Below, piece after piece: positions 8,318-17,660 of a DNA stretch of 64,000 bases. The stretch spans positions 14,634 through 78,633 of the forward strand of contig UPYT01000017.1 in NCBI GenBank assembly GCA_900538475.1, written 5' to 3'. The translations under genes and the position numbers were made by a program. How positions within the stretch are numbered: the first letter of the stretch is position 1; each line of letters opens with the position of its first letter. Source of the DNA: an uncultured Clostridium sp. (lineage in GTDB: Bacteria > Bacillota > Clostridia > Lachnospirales > Lachnospiraceae). Under the pieces are notes generated by a model. It ran no database searches. It was given only the letters and a program-made list of their open reading frames with translations, and was not told the origin of the DNA.

Positions 8318-11098
8318 ATGGGCGAACAGAAGCCTGAAAAAACGAAAAAACATATATGTGCTGGTCTGTTGGCCCATGTAGATGCAGGAAAAACTACACT
8401 TTCTGAAGGGATTTTGTATCAGACAGGAACCATTCGTAAGCTGGGAAGAGTGGATAACAGAGATGCCTATCTGGACACCTATGCGCTGGAACGGGCAAGG
8501 GGAATTACGATATTTTCCAAACAGGCGCAGCTGACTTTAGGCGATTTGGAGGTGACGCTTCTTGATACGCCGGGACATGTGGATTTTTCGGCAGAGATGG
8601 AACGGACACTGCAGGTTCTGGACTGCGCGATTCTTGTTGTCAGCGGCGCGGACGGAGTACAGGGTCATACAGAAACCCTGTGGAGGTTACTCAGGAGGTA
8701 TGAGATTCCCACTTTTTTATTTGTGAATAAAATGGATCAGTCAGGAACGGACAGGCAGCTTCTTCTGGAAGATATCCGTTCTCATTTGGATGAAAACTGT
8801 ATGGATTTTTCTCTTATGGATGAGGGGGGAGAGATTCTGGAGAATCTGGCTATGTGCGATGAACAGGTGCTGGAGGAATATCTGGAAACTGGCCGGATTC
8901 CGGAAAGGGAAATCTGTCGGATGGTCAGGGAAAGAAAGGTATTTCCCTGCTATTTCGGTTCTGCGCTGAAGCTGCAGGGAGTGGAAGAGCTGCTGAAGGG
9001 ATTGGAGCGCTGGATGACGCCGCCGGTTTACGGAAAGGAATTCGGGGCAAAGGTTTACAAAATTTCCCGGGATGAGCAGGGAAACCGGCTGACCCATTTA
9101 AAAATTACCGGAGGTACATTGAAGGTAAAGGATGTGATTGCGGTTCCGGGAATGGAAGAGGGAGAAAAGGTTAACCAGATCCGAGTTTATTCCGGGGCAA
9201 AGGCGGAGATGGTTTCAGAGGCAGAGGCCGGAATGATCTGTGCAGTGACTGGATTGACAGAGACAAAGCCAGGGCAGGGACTGGGGGCGGAATCAGAGTC
9301 AGAGCTGCCTCTTCTTGAGCCTGTTTTGACCTATCGGGTAAAGCTTCCGGAGGACTGTGATGTTCATAAAATGCTTCAGTGCCTGCGTCAGCTGGAGGAG
9401 GAGGAGCCGCAGCTCCATATTGTCTGGAACGAAACTCTGGGAGAAATCCATGTGCAGGTTATGGGACAGGTGCAGATGGAGGTATTGAAAAGTCTGGCGG
9501 AAGAACGATTTGGTGTAGATATTTCTTTTGATGCAGGAAATATTGTATACAAGGAAACCATTGCAGGTCCTGTGGAAGGAGTTGGACATTTTGAGCCTTT
9601 GCGCCATTATGCAGAGGTACATCTTCTCCTGGAGCCGGCTGAGCCGGGAAGCGGTCTGCAGTTTGGAACCAGCTGCAGTGAGGATGTACTGGACAGAAAC
9701 TGGCAGAGGCTGATTCTTACGCATCTGGAAGAAAAACGCCATGTAGGTGTTTTATGCGGAGGCGAAATTACAGATATGCGGATTACCCTGATTGCAGGCC
9801 GCGCCCATCAAAAGCATACAGAGGGCGGAGATTTCAGGCAGGCAACCTACCGGGCAGTTCGTCAGGGATTGAGGGAGGCAGGATGCCGCCTTCTGGAGCC
9901 CTATTATGATTTCCGGTTGGAGGTTCCCCAGGAAAATACAGGCCGTGCCATGGCAGATCTGGATCGGATGCAGGGAACTTTTGAGCCTCCTGTCCAGGAA
10001 GGAGAGCGAATGATTCTTTCCGGATCAGCGCCGGTTGCTTTGATGCGCGATTATCAGAAGGAAGTGATTTCCTATACCAGAGGCCGGGGCCGTCTTTTGT
10101 GTACCTTAAAGGGATATTTTCCCTGCCACAATGAAGAAGAGGTTGTGGCAGATTGCGGATATGATCCAGAGGCGGATCTGGAAAATCCTACCGGTTCTGT
10201 GTTCTGTGCCCATGGTGCAGGCTTTGTGGTTCCCTGGAATGAGGTCAAGGATTATATGCAGGTGGAAAGTCCGCTGAAAGTATCAGAAAAGGGGCTGGAA
10301 GCCGGGGAAAACAAGGAAAACAGCCGTAAGCCTCTGGGGGCAGGCGCAGGCATGGCTCCCGCCAGAAATTCAGGGGGGGCTTCACGAAGCTTTGGCGCAG
10401 ATGAAAAGGAACTGGAGGCAATTTTTACCCGTACCTATGGAGAAAAACGCCGGAGACTTCCGGGGGAAAGCGGTCCCAGACTGGTAACCTTTGATCCGAA
10501 AAAACAGGGCGAAGCTTCCTATGGGCCAGACCGAATCCGAAGTCACGGGAATCCCGGATATATGAAGAAACAGCAGGAGCCAGAGGAGGAATATCTTCTG
10601 GTAGATGGCTATAATATTCTTTATGCCTGGGAGGATATGCGGGAGCTGATGCAGGTAACTCTGGATGGTGCCAGACATCGGTTAATGGATATTCTTTGCA
10701 ATTATCAGGGATATCGGAAGTGCCGTTTGATCGTGGTGTTTGATGCTTATAAGGTTCCCGGCGGTGTTGGAAGCGCTCAGGATTATCACAATATTCATGT
10801 GGTTTACACAAAGGAAGCTGAGACGGCAGATCAGTATATTGAGAAATTTGCCCACGAAATGGGGCGGAGATACCGGGTAACAGTAGCTACTTCTGACGGT
10901 CTGGAACAGTTAATTATCCGGGGGCAGGGCTGTATTCTGATGTCTGCTGCAGATCTGCGGGAGGACATTGAACGGATAGGCCGCCAGATCGAGGAAGAAC
11001 AGGGACGTCTTCCAAGACCAGGCAAGAACTATCTTTTTCAGGATGTAGATAAAGAACTGGCTGAGTATCTGGAAAAGGTACGGCTGGGGAAAGATTAA
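8318..11098 (+). CDS. TetM/EF-G-like translation GTPase fused to a YacP-type NYN domain
   Basis: A 926-residue protein in two parts. Residues 1 to about 650 are a ribosomal-protection-type GTPase: G1 AHVDAGKTT, G2 region RARGITIFS, G3 DTPGHVD, G4 NKMD, then the beta-barrel and EF-G-like domains III-V (HVQVMGQVQMEVLKS, GCRLLEPYYDFRLEVPQE, RGRGRLLCTLKGYFPC). A low-complexity linker (about 660-740) precedes a C-terminal NYN/PIN-like domain (LLVDGYNILYAWEDM, VVFDAYKVPGG, EAETADQYIEKF, VATSDGLEQLI), the fold of the YacP/Rae1 ribosome-associated endonuclease. The start at 8318 has GGGAGG upstream; the longer frame from 8237 overlaps the promoter. The order suggests a factor that binds stalled or drug-bound ribosomes and may cut mRNA. 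Tetracycline resistance is possible but not shown. Confidence 0.88.
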   Translation: MGEQKPEKTKKHICAGLLAHVDAGKTTLSEGILYQTGTIRKLGRVDNRDAYLDTYALERARGITIFSKQAQLTLGDLEVTLLDTPGHVDFSAEMERTLQVLDCAILVVSGADGVQGHTETLWRLLRRYEIPTFLFVNKMDQSGTDRQLLLEDIRSHLDENCMDFSLMDEGGEILENLAMCDEQVLEEYLETGRIPEREICRMVRERKVFPCYFGSALKLQGVEELLKGLERWMTPPVYGKEFGAKVYKISRDEQGNRLTHLKITGGTLKVKDVIAVPGMEEGEKVNQIRVYSGAKAEMVSEAEAGMICAVTGLTETKPGQGLGAESESELPLLEPVLTYRVKLPEDCDVHKMLQCLRQLEEEEPQLHIVWNETLGEIHVQVMGQVQMEVLKSLAEERFGVDISFDAGNIVYKETIAGPVEGVGHFEPLRHYAEVHLLLEPAEPGSGLQFGTSCSEDVLDRNWQRLILTHLEEKRHVGVLCGGEITDMRITLIAGRAHQKHTEGGDFRQATYRAVRQGLREAGCRLLEPYYDFRLEVPQENTGRAMADLDRMQGTFEPPVQEGERMILSGSAPVALMRDYQKEVISYTRGRGRLLCTLKGYFPCHNEEEVVADCGYDPEADLENPTGSVFCAHGAGFVVPWNEVKDYMQVESPLKVSEKGLEAGENKENSRKPLGAGAGMAPARNSGGASRSFGADEKELEAIFTRTYGEKRRRLPGESGPRLVTFDPKKQGEASYGPDRIRSHGNPGYMKKQQEPEEEYLLVDGYNILYAWEDMRELMQVTLDGARHRLMDILCNYQGYRKCRLIVVFDAYKVPGGVGSAQDYHNIHVVYTKEAETADQYIEKFAHEMGRRYRVTVATSDGLEQLIIRGQGCILMSAADLREDIERIGRQIEEEQGRLPRPGKNYLFQDVDKELAEYLEKVRLGKD

Positions 11099-11140
11099 GT
11101 CTGGAAAATGGCTCGGGGAATTCTGTTTTCCCGGGCTGTT

Positions 11141-12049
11141 TCAGGGAAATACGGATTTTAAAAGCTCGATAAAGCCTCGTTCTGTCCGATCCAGATAGGA
11201 ATCTTTTTTGTAGACCACATTTACATCCCAGGCATCGGGAATTTCCCCGTATTGATAGCGGCAGAAGCAGTCTATTCCACCTAAAGCCTCCAGAGCCCGG
11301 CTGGGGACTATGGTGATTCCAAGGCCGGAATGGGCAAGCTGAACAGCAGAAATACAACTGGAAACCTCCATGGAAACCATGGGGGATATTTTCTTTTTTC
11401 GGAAAATTTCATCCGTTTTTTTGCGAATGGCATGTCCTTTTTTTATGGGAATAAAGGGCTGGCTTCGAAGAAATGCATCACGAACAATATTGTGAATCGG
11501 ATCTGCCAGATCCTCTTCCTTTACAACACCGGGAGCAGCAATAAGATATAGATTTTCCCGGTAAATACACTCTGTCTGCAGACCGCTGGGAAGATCCTTT
11601 AAATCTCGCGGAATAATGTAAAAGTTAATTTCATCTTTTAAAAGTGCTGACAAAAGATCGTCAGACATGGCTTCATAAATCTGAACTTCTACCTGAGGGA
11701 ACATTTTTTTATAGAGCGGGATGACTCTGGGAAGCATATATCCAGCCCGTTCTGTGGGAAGCCCCAAAATGATCCGTCCTTTTTCTCCAAGACCGATATC
11801 CACTAATTCCCGGCGCAGATTGTCATTGAGACGCAGAATTGTCCGGGCAGTATCTACATATTTTTCTCCTGCGTAGGTGAGAGTCAGGGGATAATTTTTC
11901 CGGTAAAACAGTTGTACACCGATATCCTGTTCTATCTTTGAAATAATATAGCTGAGAGACGGCTGAGAGATATAAAGCTTTTTTGCAGCTTCGGTAATGC
12001 TTCCGCAGTCTGCTACAGCTATCACATACTGCAAATCACGAAAATCCAT
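11141..12049 (-). CDS. LysR-family transcriptional regulator
   Basis: A 302-residue LTTR. The N-terminal HTH is MDFRDLQYVIAVADCGSITEAAKKLYISQPSLSYIISKIEQDIG (residues 1-44), followed by the linker helix and a periplasmic-binding-like effector domain (RIILGLPTERAGYMLPRVIPLYKKMFPQVEVQIYE onward). It is divergent from a truncated RraA-family gene and aconitase, and the intergenic region contains short palindromes suited to LTTR binding. By family habit it would activate the divergent operon in response to a metabolite such as citrate or another carboxylate; that ligand is inference. Confidence 0.88.
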   Translation of the reverse strand: MDFRDLQYVIAVADCGSITEAAKKLYISQPSLSYIISKIEQDIGVQLFYRKNYPLTLTYAGEKYVDTARTILRLNDNLRRELVDIGLGEKGRIILGLPTERAGYMLPRVIPLYKKMFPQVEVQIYEAMSDDLLSALLKDEINFYIIPRDLKDLPSGLQTECIYRENLYLIAAPGVVKEEDLADPIHNIVRDAFLRSQPFIPIKKGHAIRKKTDEIFRKKKISPMVSMEVSSCISAVQLAHSGLGITIVPSRALEALGGIDCFCRYQYGEIPDAWDVNVVYKKDSYLDRTERGFIELLKSVFP

Positions 12050-12100
12050 GAAATTCCCTTCTTTCTACTATTATAATCAAGAACAATGCCTTGCCTTGGC

Positions 12101-12122
12101 ATATTGCTATACAGAGCAATAT
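12101..12122. promoter_or_regulatory. Palindromic LysR operator candidate
   Basis: ATATTGC (12101-12107) and GCAATAT (12116-12122) form a perfect inverted repeat with an 8-bp spacer about 55 bp upstream of the lysR start. A second, shorter palindrome, ATGCC-N7-GGCAT, lies immediately to its left. Position and symmetry fit an LTTR recognition site in the divergent intergenic region. Confidence 0.5.
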
Positions 12123-12241
12123 ATCAGAGTATTTGCTGAAATTCAAGAAAAGTATAGATAAATATATATAATAATCATGCTAATATATGTATTTTACTGT
12201 TGATAATAAATTAACTATAATAAATATAGACACAAAATAAA

Positions 12242-12709
12242 ATCTGCGGTCCGGCAGTAACCGTGGATCTTCCGTCGGGAGAAGGAGCGCTGGCAGCAGA
12301 GGCGATTCTTCATCTGAAAAAGGGGGATGTGCTGGTGATTGCAGGGAAGGGCAGATGTGATTGCTCTTACTGGGGGGATCATCGCAGCATCTGCGCTTCT
12401 ATGAAGAGAGCGGAGGCAGTAGTAATTGACGGAGGATTCCGCGATGCAGAGGGATGTGAAAAGGCAGGATTTCCTGTTTTTGCGAAAGGACTGACCTGCC
12501 GTACAGCGGCAAAAAGCGGGCAGGGAACCATTCAGTCAGAGGTAAGCTGCGGTGGGATTTTGGTGCGTCCGGGCGATTTGATCGTAGGAGACAGAAACGG
12601 CGTGGTTGTGATTCCTCCGGAGGATGCGGAGGAGATTATGGAGCGAGCTGAAAGCAAGCACAGGCTTCAGGAACTTCTGATAAAGCAGATGAAAAAACGG
12701 GAAAGGTGA
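12242..12709 (+). pseudogene. 5'-truncated RraA-family aldolase/demethylmenaquinone methyltransferase-like gene
   Basis: The readable protein begins ICGPAVTVDLPSGEGALAAE and continues through KKGDVLVIAGKG, the active-site region WGDHRSICASMKRAEAVVIDGGFRD and ILVRPGDLIVGDRNGVVVIP. This is the RraA/HMG-aldolase fold with the catalytic Arg-Asp of DGxxRD. Family members have roughly 55 more N-terminal residues before GPAvTV. Here an in-frame TAG lies just upstream and the preceding DNA is AT-rich and non-coding. A GTG at 12263 could start a 148-residue product but has no ribosome site. A deletion joining the lysR-facing promoter region to the interior of the gene is the simplest reading. Divalent-metal lyase activity on 4-carboxy-4-hydroxy-2-oxoacids is typical of the family. 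Confidence 0.7.
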
Positions 12710-12849
12710 TTCCAAAAATTTCCGAAAAGTATCTGTTGGAGAGCTGATTCATTATTACAAAAAAGGATGCAAAAGAAAAATTTTTCAAGAGGATTCTGCA
12801 TCAAAAGGGAATAGATAAAAGGTTAAAAAGTGAAAAGGAGAAAAGGAAT

Positions 12850-14817
12850 ATGGCAAAAAATTTATCACGAAAAATTCTGGAAGCCCACCTGGCAAAGCCC
12901 TCGGAAATGATTCCGGGAGAGGAAATATACTTGAAGGTGGATCAGACATTAACCCATGATATTAACGCAGTTATGACGTATCTGGCCTTTGAGCAGATTG
13001 GCCTGGATCGGACACAGGTAGAAACAAGCGTGAGTTACCTGGATCACAATCTGTTGTACCTGGATTATAAAACACCGGATGATCATATTTATCTGCAGTC
13101 TGTTGCAAAAAAATACGGAGTTTATGTATCCAGACCGGGAAATGGCATCTGTCATGCTGTACATGTTGCACGGTTTGGCGCTCCCGGAAAGCTGTCTATG
13201 GGTGGCGACAGCCACACGCCTCACGGCGGTTCCATTGGAATGATGTGTATTGGTGTAGGTGGAATGGATGTTGCAACAGCTATGACGGGGGTGCCGATGC
13301 GGCTGAAAATGCCGCAGATTATTCGTGTAAATCTCATTGGAAAGCTGAAGGCGGGGTGCAGTGCCAAGGATGTGATTTTGGAAATGCTGCGCCGCAATAC
13401 GGTGAAAGGCGGACTGGGAAAAATTTATGAATACACAGGTCCTGGTACACTGGAGCTGGAGGTAGAGGACAGAGTAACGATTGCCAATATGGGGGCAGAG
13501 CTTGGTGCGACCAGTTCTATTTTCCCGGCAGATGATCTGGTGAGCAGATTTATGAAGGCTCAGGGAAGAGAGGATGAGTTTGTTCCTATGGAGGCAGATG
13601 AGGGCTGTGAATATGACGGAGAGATTACCATTGATCTTAGCAGCCTTGAACCATTGATTGCTTGTCCCCATCAGCCGGACAATGTAACAACCATCAGACA
13701 GGTGGAGAAAAAGAAGGTACAGCAGGTTTTAATCGGAGGCTGTACCAACGGAAGCTACAAGGATATTGCAAAGGCAGCTTTAGTTTTAAAGGGACATCAC
13801 GTTCATGAGGATGTCAGCTGTACCTGCGCAGTTTCCTCCAAGCAGATTTACAAGCAGCTTATGCGAGATGGATATGTAGAAATGCTGATGGATGCAGGTG
13901 TACGTATGCTGGAGCTGGCATGCGGACCATGCTGTGCCATTGGACAGTCACCGGCAACGGATGGTGTGGCAGTGCGCACAACTAACCGGAACTTTAAGGG
14001 AAGGGCCGGAAACCCGACGGCAAAGGTGTATCTGGTAAGCCCGGAGAGCGCTGCAGCCTGTGCTATTACAGGAACATTCTCTACAGCAGAGGAAATTCTG
14101 GGAGAGAGTGTTAGAATTCTGGAAACGATTCGGGAACCGGAGGAGTATCCGATTGATGATTCCCAACTGATTCCTCCCCTTCCTCAGGAGGATGCAGCGA
14201 AGGTTGAGATTATCCGTGGGCCTGGGATTGCGCCCCTTCCCATTCCAGATGCTCCGGAGCATCACCTGGAATGTAAGGTCAGCTTAAAAACTGTGGATAA
14301 CATTACAACAGATGATATTACTCCGGCAAGCGCTGAATTTTCCAGTATGCGTTCCAATATTCCGTTAATGAGTCAATATTGTTATCACCGCTACGATCCT
14401 GCTTTTGCAGCACGGGCAAAAGAACTGGGCAAGAGTATTATTATCGGAGGCGAAAATTATGGACAGGGTTCTTCCCGTGAGCATGCGGCAATCAATCCCA
14501 TGTACCTGGGGGTAAAAGCTGTTATTGCAAAGAGTATGGCGCGGATTCACAAGGGAAATCTGGTAAACCACGGAATTATTCCCATGCTGTTTGCGGATCC
14601 GGCAGATTATGACCGGCTTGATCAGATGGATGAGCTGGAAATTGACGGTCTTCGGGATCAGATAGCAGAGAGAAGAGTTCTGGTAATGGATAAAACAAAA
14701 GGATTTTCTTTTGAGGCTGTTTTAGATTTGTCCGACAGCGAACTGGAGGTAATTCTCTGCGGCGGACAGCTTCGGTATCTGAAAGAGGAGCTGAAGAAAA
14801 TGGGAGTGATTCAGTAA
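12850..14817 (+). CDS. Aconitate hydratase
   Basis: A 655-residue aconitase (citrate to isocitrate via cis-aconitate, cytosolic, [4Fe-4S]). The cluster ligands are visible as GGCTNGS (near residue 296) and ACGPCCAIGQSP (near 357). The substrate-binding GGDSHTPHGGSIGMM is near 117. The C-terminal swivelling domain carries NITTDDITPAS and GENYGQGSSREHAA. The length fits the shorter bacterial AcnA-like subgroup rather than the about 890-residue form. Homoaconitase or methylaconitase activity cannot be excluded. The gene follows the truncated RraA remnant by 140 bp, with AAAAGGAGAAAAGGAAT before the ATG, and a terminator closes the unit at 14835. Confidence 0.9.
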   Translation: MAKNLSRKILEAHLAKPSEMIPGEEIYLKVDQTLTHDINAVMTYLAFEQIGLDRTQVETSVSYLDHNLLYLDYKTPDDHIYLQSVAKKYGVYVSRPGNGICHAVHVARFGAPGKLSMGGDSHTPHGGSIGMMCIGVGGMDVATAMTGVPMRLKMPQIIRVNLIGKLKAGCSAKDVILEMLRRNTVKGGLGKIYEYTGPGTLELEVEDRVTIANMGAELGATSSIFPADDLVSRFMKAQGREDEFVPMEADEGCEYDGEITIDLSSLEPLIACPHQPDNVTTIRQVEKKKVQQVLIGGCTNGSYKDIAKAALVLKGHHVHEDVSCTCAVSSKQIYKQLMRDGYVEMLMDAGVRMLELACGPCCAIGQSPATDGVAVRTTNRNFKGRAGNPTAKVYLVSPESAAACAITGTFSTAEEILGESVRILETIREPEEYPIDDSQLIPPLPQEDAAKVEIIRGPGIAPLPIPDAPEHHLECKVSLKTVDNITTDDITPASAEFSSMRSNIPLMSQYCYHRYDPAFAARAKELGKSIIIGGENYGQGSSREHAAINPMYLGVKAVIAKSMARIHKGNLVNHGIIPMLFADPADYDRLDQMDELEIDGLRDQIAERRVLVMDKTKGFSFEAVLDLSDSELEVILCGGQLRYLKEELKKMGVIQ

Positions 14818-14834
14818 AAAGAAAAGAGAACCAG

Positions 14835-14882
14835 GCAGGTGAAAGAATTTCGGAATACGAAGCAATCACCTGCTCTTTTTTT
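14835..14882 (+). terminator. Intrinsic terminator after aconitase
   Basis: GCAGGTGA (14835-14842) pairs with TCACCTGC (14866-14873), followed by TCTTTTTTT. Confidence 0.85.
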
Positions 14883-14892
14883 CTTCTCCTGC

Positions 14893-14921
14893 TTGCAAAA
14901 ATATTTTAAATGAAGTACAAT
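14893..14921 (+). promoter_or_regulatory. Promoter for gpmI
   Basis: TTGCAA (14893-14898), a 17-bp spacer and TACAAT (14916-14921), about 160 bp upstream of the gpmI ATG. Confidence 0.75.
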
Positions 14922-14925
14922 AGAC

Positions 14926-15055
14926 GCGGATCGTCAGTTTTTAGACAAACACTGATGGCAGCAACTATGGAAGCGGATCGGGAAACCGATCATAAAATAG
15001 TAGCAATTCAGGACAGGGCATCTTTTTGTCCGGCAAGGCCATCCTGAATCGTTAC
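14926..15055 (+). other. Structured 5' leader of gpmI
   Basis: The transcribed leader holds three potential hairpins: TCAGT/ACTGA (14934-14955); a perfect GATCGG-GAAA-CCGATC stem with a GNRA tetraloop (14976-14991); and ATTCAGGA/TCCTGAAT (15006-15049) with an internal GGAC/GTCC. The octamer GCGGATCG occurs twice (14926, 14973), so CGATC could pair with either copy. It matches no riboswitch class I know. Confidence 0.5.
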
Positions 15056-15079
15056 AAATAAATAAGAGGAGAATTCACA

Positions 15080-16621
15080 ATGAGCAAAAAACCGGTGGTA
15101 TTAATGATTCTTGACGGATACGGCTTAAACGACAAGTGCGAGGCCAATGCTGTCTGTGAAGGAAAAACCCCAGTGATGGATCAGCTGATGAGTCAGTGTC
15201 CTTTCGTAAAAGGACAGGCCAGCGGAATGGCAGTTGGTCTTCCGGAAGGACAGATGGGAAACTCTGAGGTAGGACACCTGAACATGGGTGCAGGACGTAT
15301 TGTTTATCAGGAGCTGACCCGTATTACCAAATCCATTCAGGATGGTGATTTTTTTGAAAACAAGGCATTTATGGCAGCAGTAGAAAACTGCAAAAAGAAC
15401 GATTCTGCTCTGCATATGTTCGGACTGGTTTCTGACGGCGGCGTTCACAGCCATATTACTCATATTTATGGTCTGCTGGAGCTGGCAAAGCGCAATGGCC
15501 TGAGCAAGGTCTATGTACACTGCTTCCTGGATGGCCGTGATACTCCTCCAGCATCTGGAAAAGATTATGTAGCAGCTCTGGAGGCCAAGATGGCTGAGCT
15601 GGGCGTTGGTAAGGTAGCAACTGTAGCAGGCCGCTACTATGCAATGGATCGCGATAAGAACTGGGATCGTGAGGAGATTGCCTATAAGGCACTGACAAAG
15701 GGCGAGGGCGTTCAGGCAGAGAGCGCTGTTGCAGGAATTCAGGCTTCCTATGATAACGGCAAGACTGATGAGTTTGTTATGCCTATGGTAGTGATGGAAA
15801 ACGGTGCCCCGGTAGCAACCATCAAAGACGGAGATTCTGTTATTTTCTACAATTTCCGTCCCGACCGGGCAAGAGAGATGACCCGCATTTTCTGTGATGA
15901 TGAGTTTACAGGCTTTGATCGCGGTGAGAGAGTGAAGACTACCTTTGTATGCTTTACCGATTACGATGAAACCATTGGAAATAAGCTGGTTGCATTTGAA
16001 AAAGAGTCTATTACCAATACCTTTGGTGAGTTTTTGGCTGCTCACGGCCTGAAACAGGCCCGGATTGCTGAGACAGAGAAATATGCACATGTAACCTTCT
16101 TCTTTAACGGCGGCGTGGAGGAGCCAAATGAGGGAGAGGATCGTATCCTGGTTCCTTCTCCCAAGGAAGTTGCAACCTACGATTTGAAGCCGGAAATGAG
16201 TGCGCCTGCTGTATGCGACAAGCTGGTTGAGTGCATTAAGTCCGGAGCCTATGATGTAATTATCATCAACTTTGCAAATCCGGATATGGTAGGCCATACT
16301 GGTGTTGAAGCAGCAGCAATTAAGGCAATTGAGGCAGTGGATGAGTGCGTTGGAAGAGCAGTAGATGCAGTCAAGGAGATGGACGGTGTAATGTTCATCT
16401 GTGCAGATCATGGTAATGCAGAGCAGCTGGTTGATTATGAAACTGGTGAGCCATTTACTGCACATACCACCAATCCGGTTCCCTTTATTCTGGTGAATGC
16501 AGATCCGGCTTACAAGCTGAGAGAGGGCGGATGTCTGGCTGATATTGCTCCGACTCTGATTGAGCTGATGGGCATGGAGCAGCCGAAGGAAATGACCGGA
16601 AAATCTCTTCTGGTAAAATAA
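15080..16621 (+). CDS. gpmI: 2,3-bisphosphoglycerate-independent phosphoglycerate mutase
   Basis: A 513-residue iPGM (3-phosphoglycerate to 2-phosphoglycerate, glycolysis, cytosolic, Mn2+-dependent). It has the alkaline-phosphatase-superfamily start VVLMILDGYGLN and the catalytic serine block GNSEVGHLNMGAGR near residue 61. It also has VHCFLDGRDTPP, the insertion domain with NFRPDRAREMTR, and the metal ligands NPDMVGHTG and CADHGNAEQL. Length is normal. GAGGAGAATTCAC precedes the ATG. It is monocistronic between its own promoter and a strong terminator at 16675, and its codon choice looks adapted for high expression. Confidence 0.97.
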   Translation: MSKKPVVLMILDGYGLNDKCEANAVCEGKTPVMDQLMSQCPFVKGQASGMAVGLPEGQMGNSEVGHLNMGAGRIVYQELTRITKSIQDGDFFENKAFMAAVENCKKNDSALHMFGLVSDGGVHSHITHIYGLLELAKRNGLSKVYVHCFLDGRDTPPASGKDYVAALEAKMAELGVGKVATVAGRYYAMDRDKNWDREEIAYKALTKGEGVQAESAVAGIQASYDNGKTDEFVMPMVVMENGAPVATIKDGDSVIFYNFRPDRAREMTRIFCDDEFTGFDRGERVKTTFVCFTDYDETIGNKLVAFEKESITNTFGEFLAAHGLKQARIAETEKYAHVTFFFNGGVEEPNEGEDRILVPSPKEVATYDLKPEMSAPAVCDKLVECIKSGAYDVIIINFANPDMVGHTGVEAAAIKAIEAVDECVGRAVDAVKEMDGVMFICADHGNAEQLVDYETGEPFTAHTTNPVPFILVNADPAYKLREGGCLADIAPTLIELMGMEQPKEMTGKSLLVK

Positions 16622-16674
16622 TCCGTTCAGCGGAATTTGAAAAAAGAAAAATCGCCTGACAAGGCAAAAAGCAG

Positions 16675-16719
16675 GGCGCTGCAGACAGTGAATGATTTAT
16701 CTGTCTGCAGCGCCTTTTT
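16675..16719 (+). terminator. Strong intrinsic terminator after gpmI
   Basis: A 14-bp perfect stem (16675-16688 with 16701-16714, starting GGCGCTGCAGACAG) is followed by TTTTT. Confidence 0.93.
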
Positions 16720-16720
16720 G

Positions 16721-17443
16721 TTAGTCCTCATAAAGTTTTCCGTAGATTTCCTCAGAAAGCAGATCCACATAGGAGGGATCCGGAAGATCGTGGTTGGTAA
16801 CAAGCAGATCCTGAATCAGTTCAAATCGCTTCAGGCTCAGTTCCTCTGGGCTCAGTTCACCGAATTCCGAAAGAATTTTCTGATCCAGCTGTTCTCCTGT
16901 ATATTCGGAAACAAACCAGGAGATCAGCTGCTTTGTAGTTTCCTCTTCCTGGGCAATCTGGCCGCTGAGCTTTTTGGCATCTTTTGACGAGGTGAAGGCC
17001 ACATAAAGAGCGGCAGCGCCCATGACAACGAGAAGAGTTTTGGTAATGATTCCGGAAAAACCGGCTATAGGCATGGGAATGACACCCAGCCAGAAGAGAA
17101 CCCCACTTGCAAGCATAATGCTTCCTACCAGCAGAAATGCGGAGGAAGAGGACTGGAGATCTTCATAGCGCTGAGCCTTTTTAACATAGACGCGGGCAGG
17201 CTCCCTGCGGTTTTTCTGTTCAGAGGAGGTCTCCTGTTCAGCCGCCCTCAAAAGCTCCTCTTCCAGAGCAGCTTCTTCCATACGGGCAGCCAGCTGGGCT
17301 TCCTGCTCGCGCCGGAGCTGTTCGGCCTCTTTGCAGGCTATGGCCTGGGCTTCCTCCTTAGAGCTTACAAGCGGTCCGCCGCAGTCAGTGCACACGGTCA
17401 TTCCGTCAACAAATTCCATATCACATTTGGGGCAATAAGGCAT
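16721..17443 (-). CDS. Zinc-ribbon membrane protein of unknown function
   Basis: About 240 residues. The N-terminus MPYCPKCDMEFVDGMTVCTDCGG is a zinc ribbon with two CxxC pairs. It is followed by a Glu/Gln/Ala-rich probable coiled coil (about residues 25-90), two TM helices (LLVGSIMLASGVLFWLGVI and TLLVVMGAAALYVAF), and an acidic C-terminal region. The start at 17443 is chosen because GGAGG lies upstream and the ribbon begins there; an in-frame ATG at 17473 would add ten residues. The layout (ribbon, coiled coil, TM pair) is common in Lachnospiraceae, but I know no function for it. Confidence 0.75.
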   Translation of the reverse strand: MPYCPKCDMEFVDGMTVCTDCGGPLVSSKEEAQAIACKEAEQLRREQEAQLAARMEEAALEEELLRAAEQETSSEQKNRREPARVYVKKAQRYEDLQSSSSAFLLVGSIMLASGVLFWLGVIPMPIAGFSGIITKTLLVVMGAAALYVAFTSSKDAKKLSGQIAQEEETTKQLISWFVSEYTGEQLDQKILSEFGELSPEELSLKRFELIQDLLVTNHDLPDPSYVDLLSEEIYGKLYED

Positions 17444-17660
17444 AATAAATTCCTCCCTGTGTTGCTTTTTCATTTGTATTATTTCTTAATTATAGTGCAG
17501 TTTTTCAGGTTCGTCCAGCCAAACATTTGTTAGAGAAAAGCTTGGACGTGATTAAAATTATAAAAATACCGCTTCCCTTTCCTGGAAAAATAGGCTACAA
17601 TGAAGAGTACATCTAGTTATATCTAAAATCTATACAGGAAAGAAAACAGAGGAAAAAGGA

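Noticed and set aside
15125..16465. 446-codon open frame antisense to gpmI
   Set aside because: Arises from the biased codon use of gpmI; Cys/His/Ile-rich, with no ribosome site or known domain.
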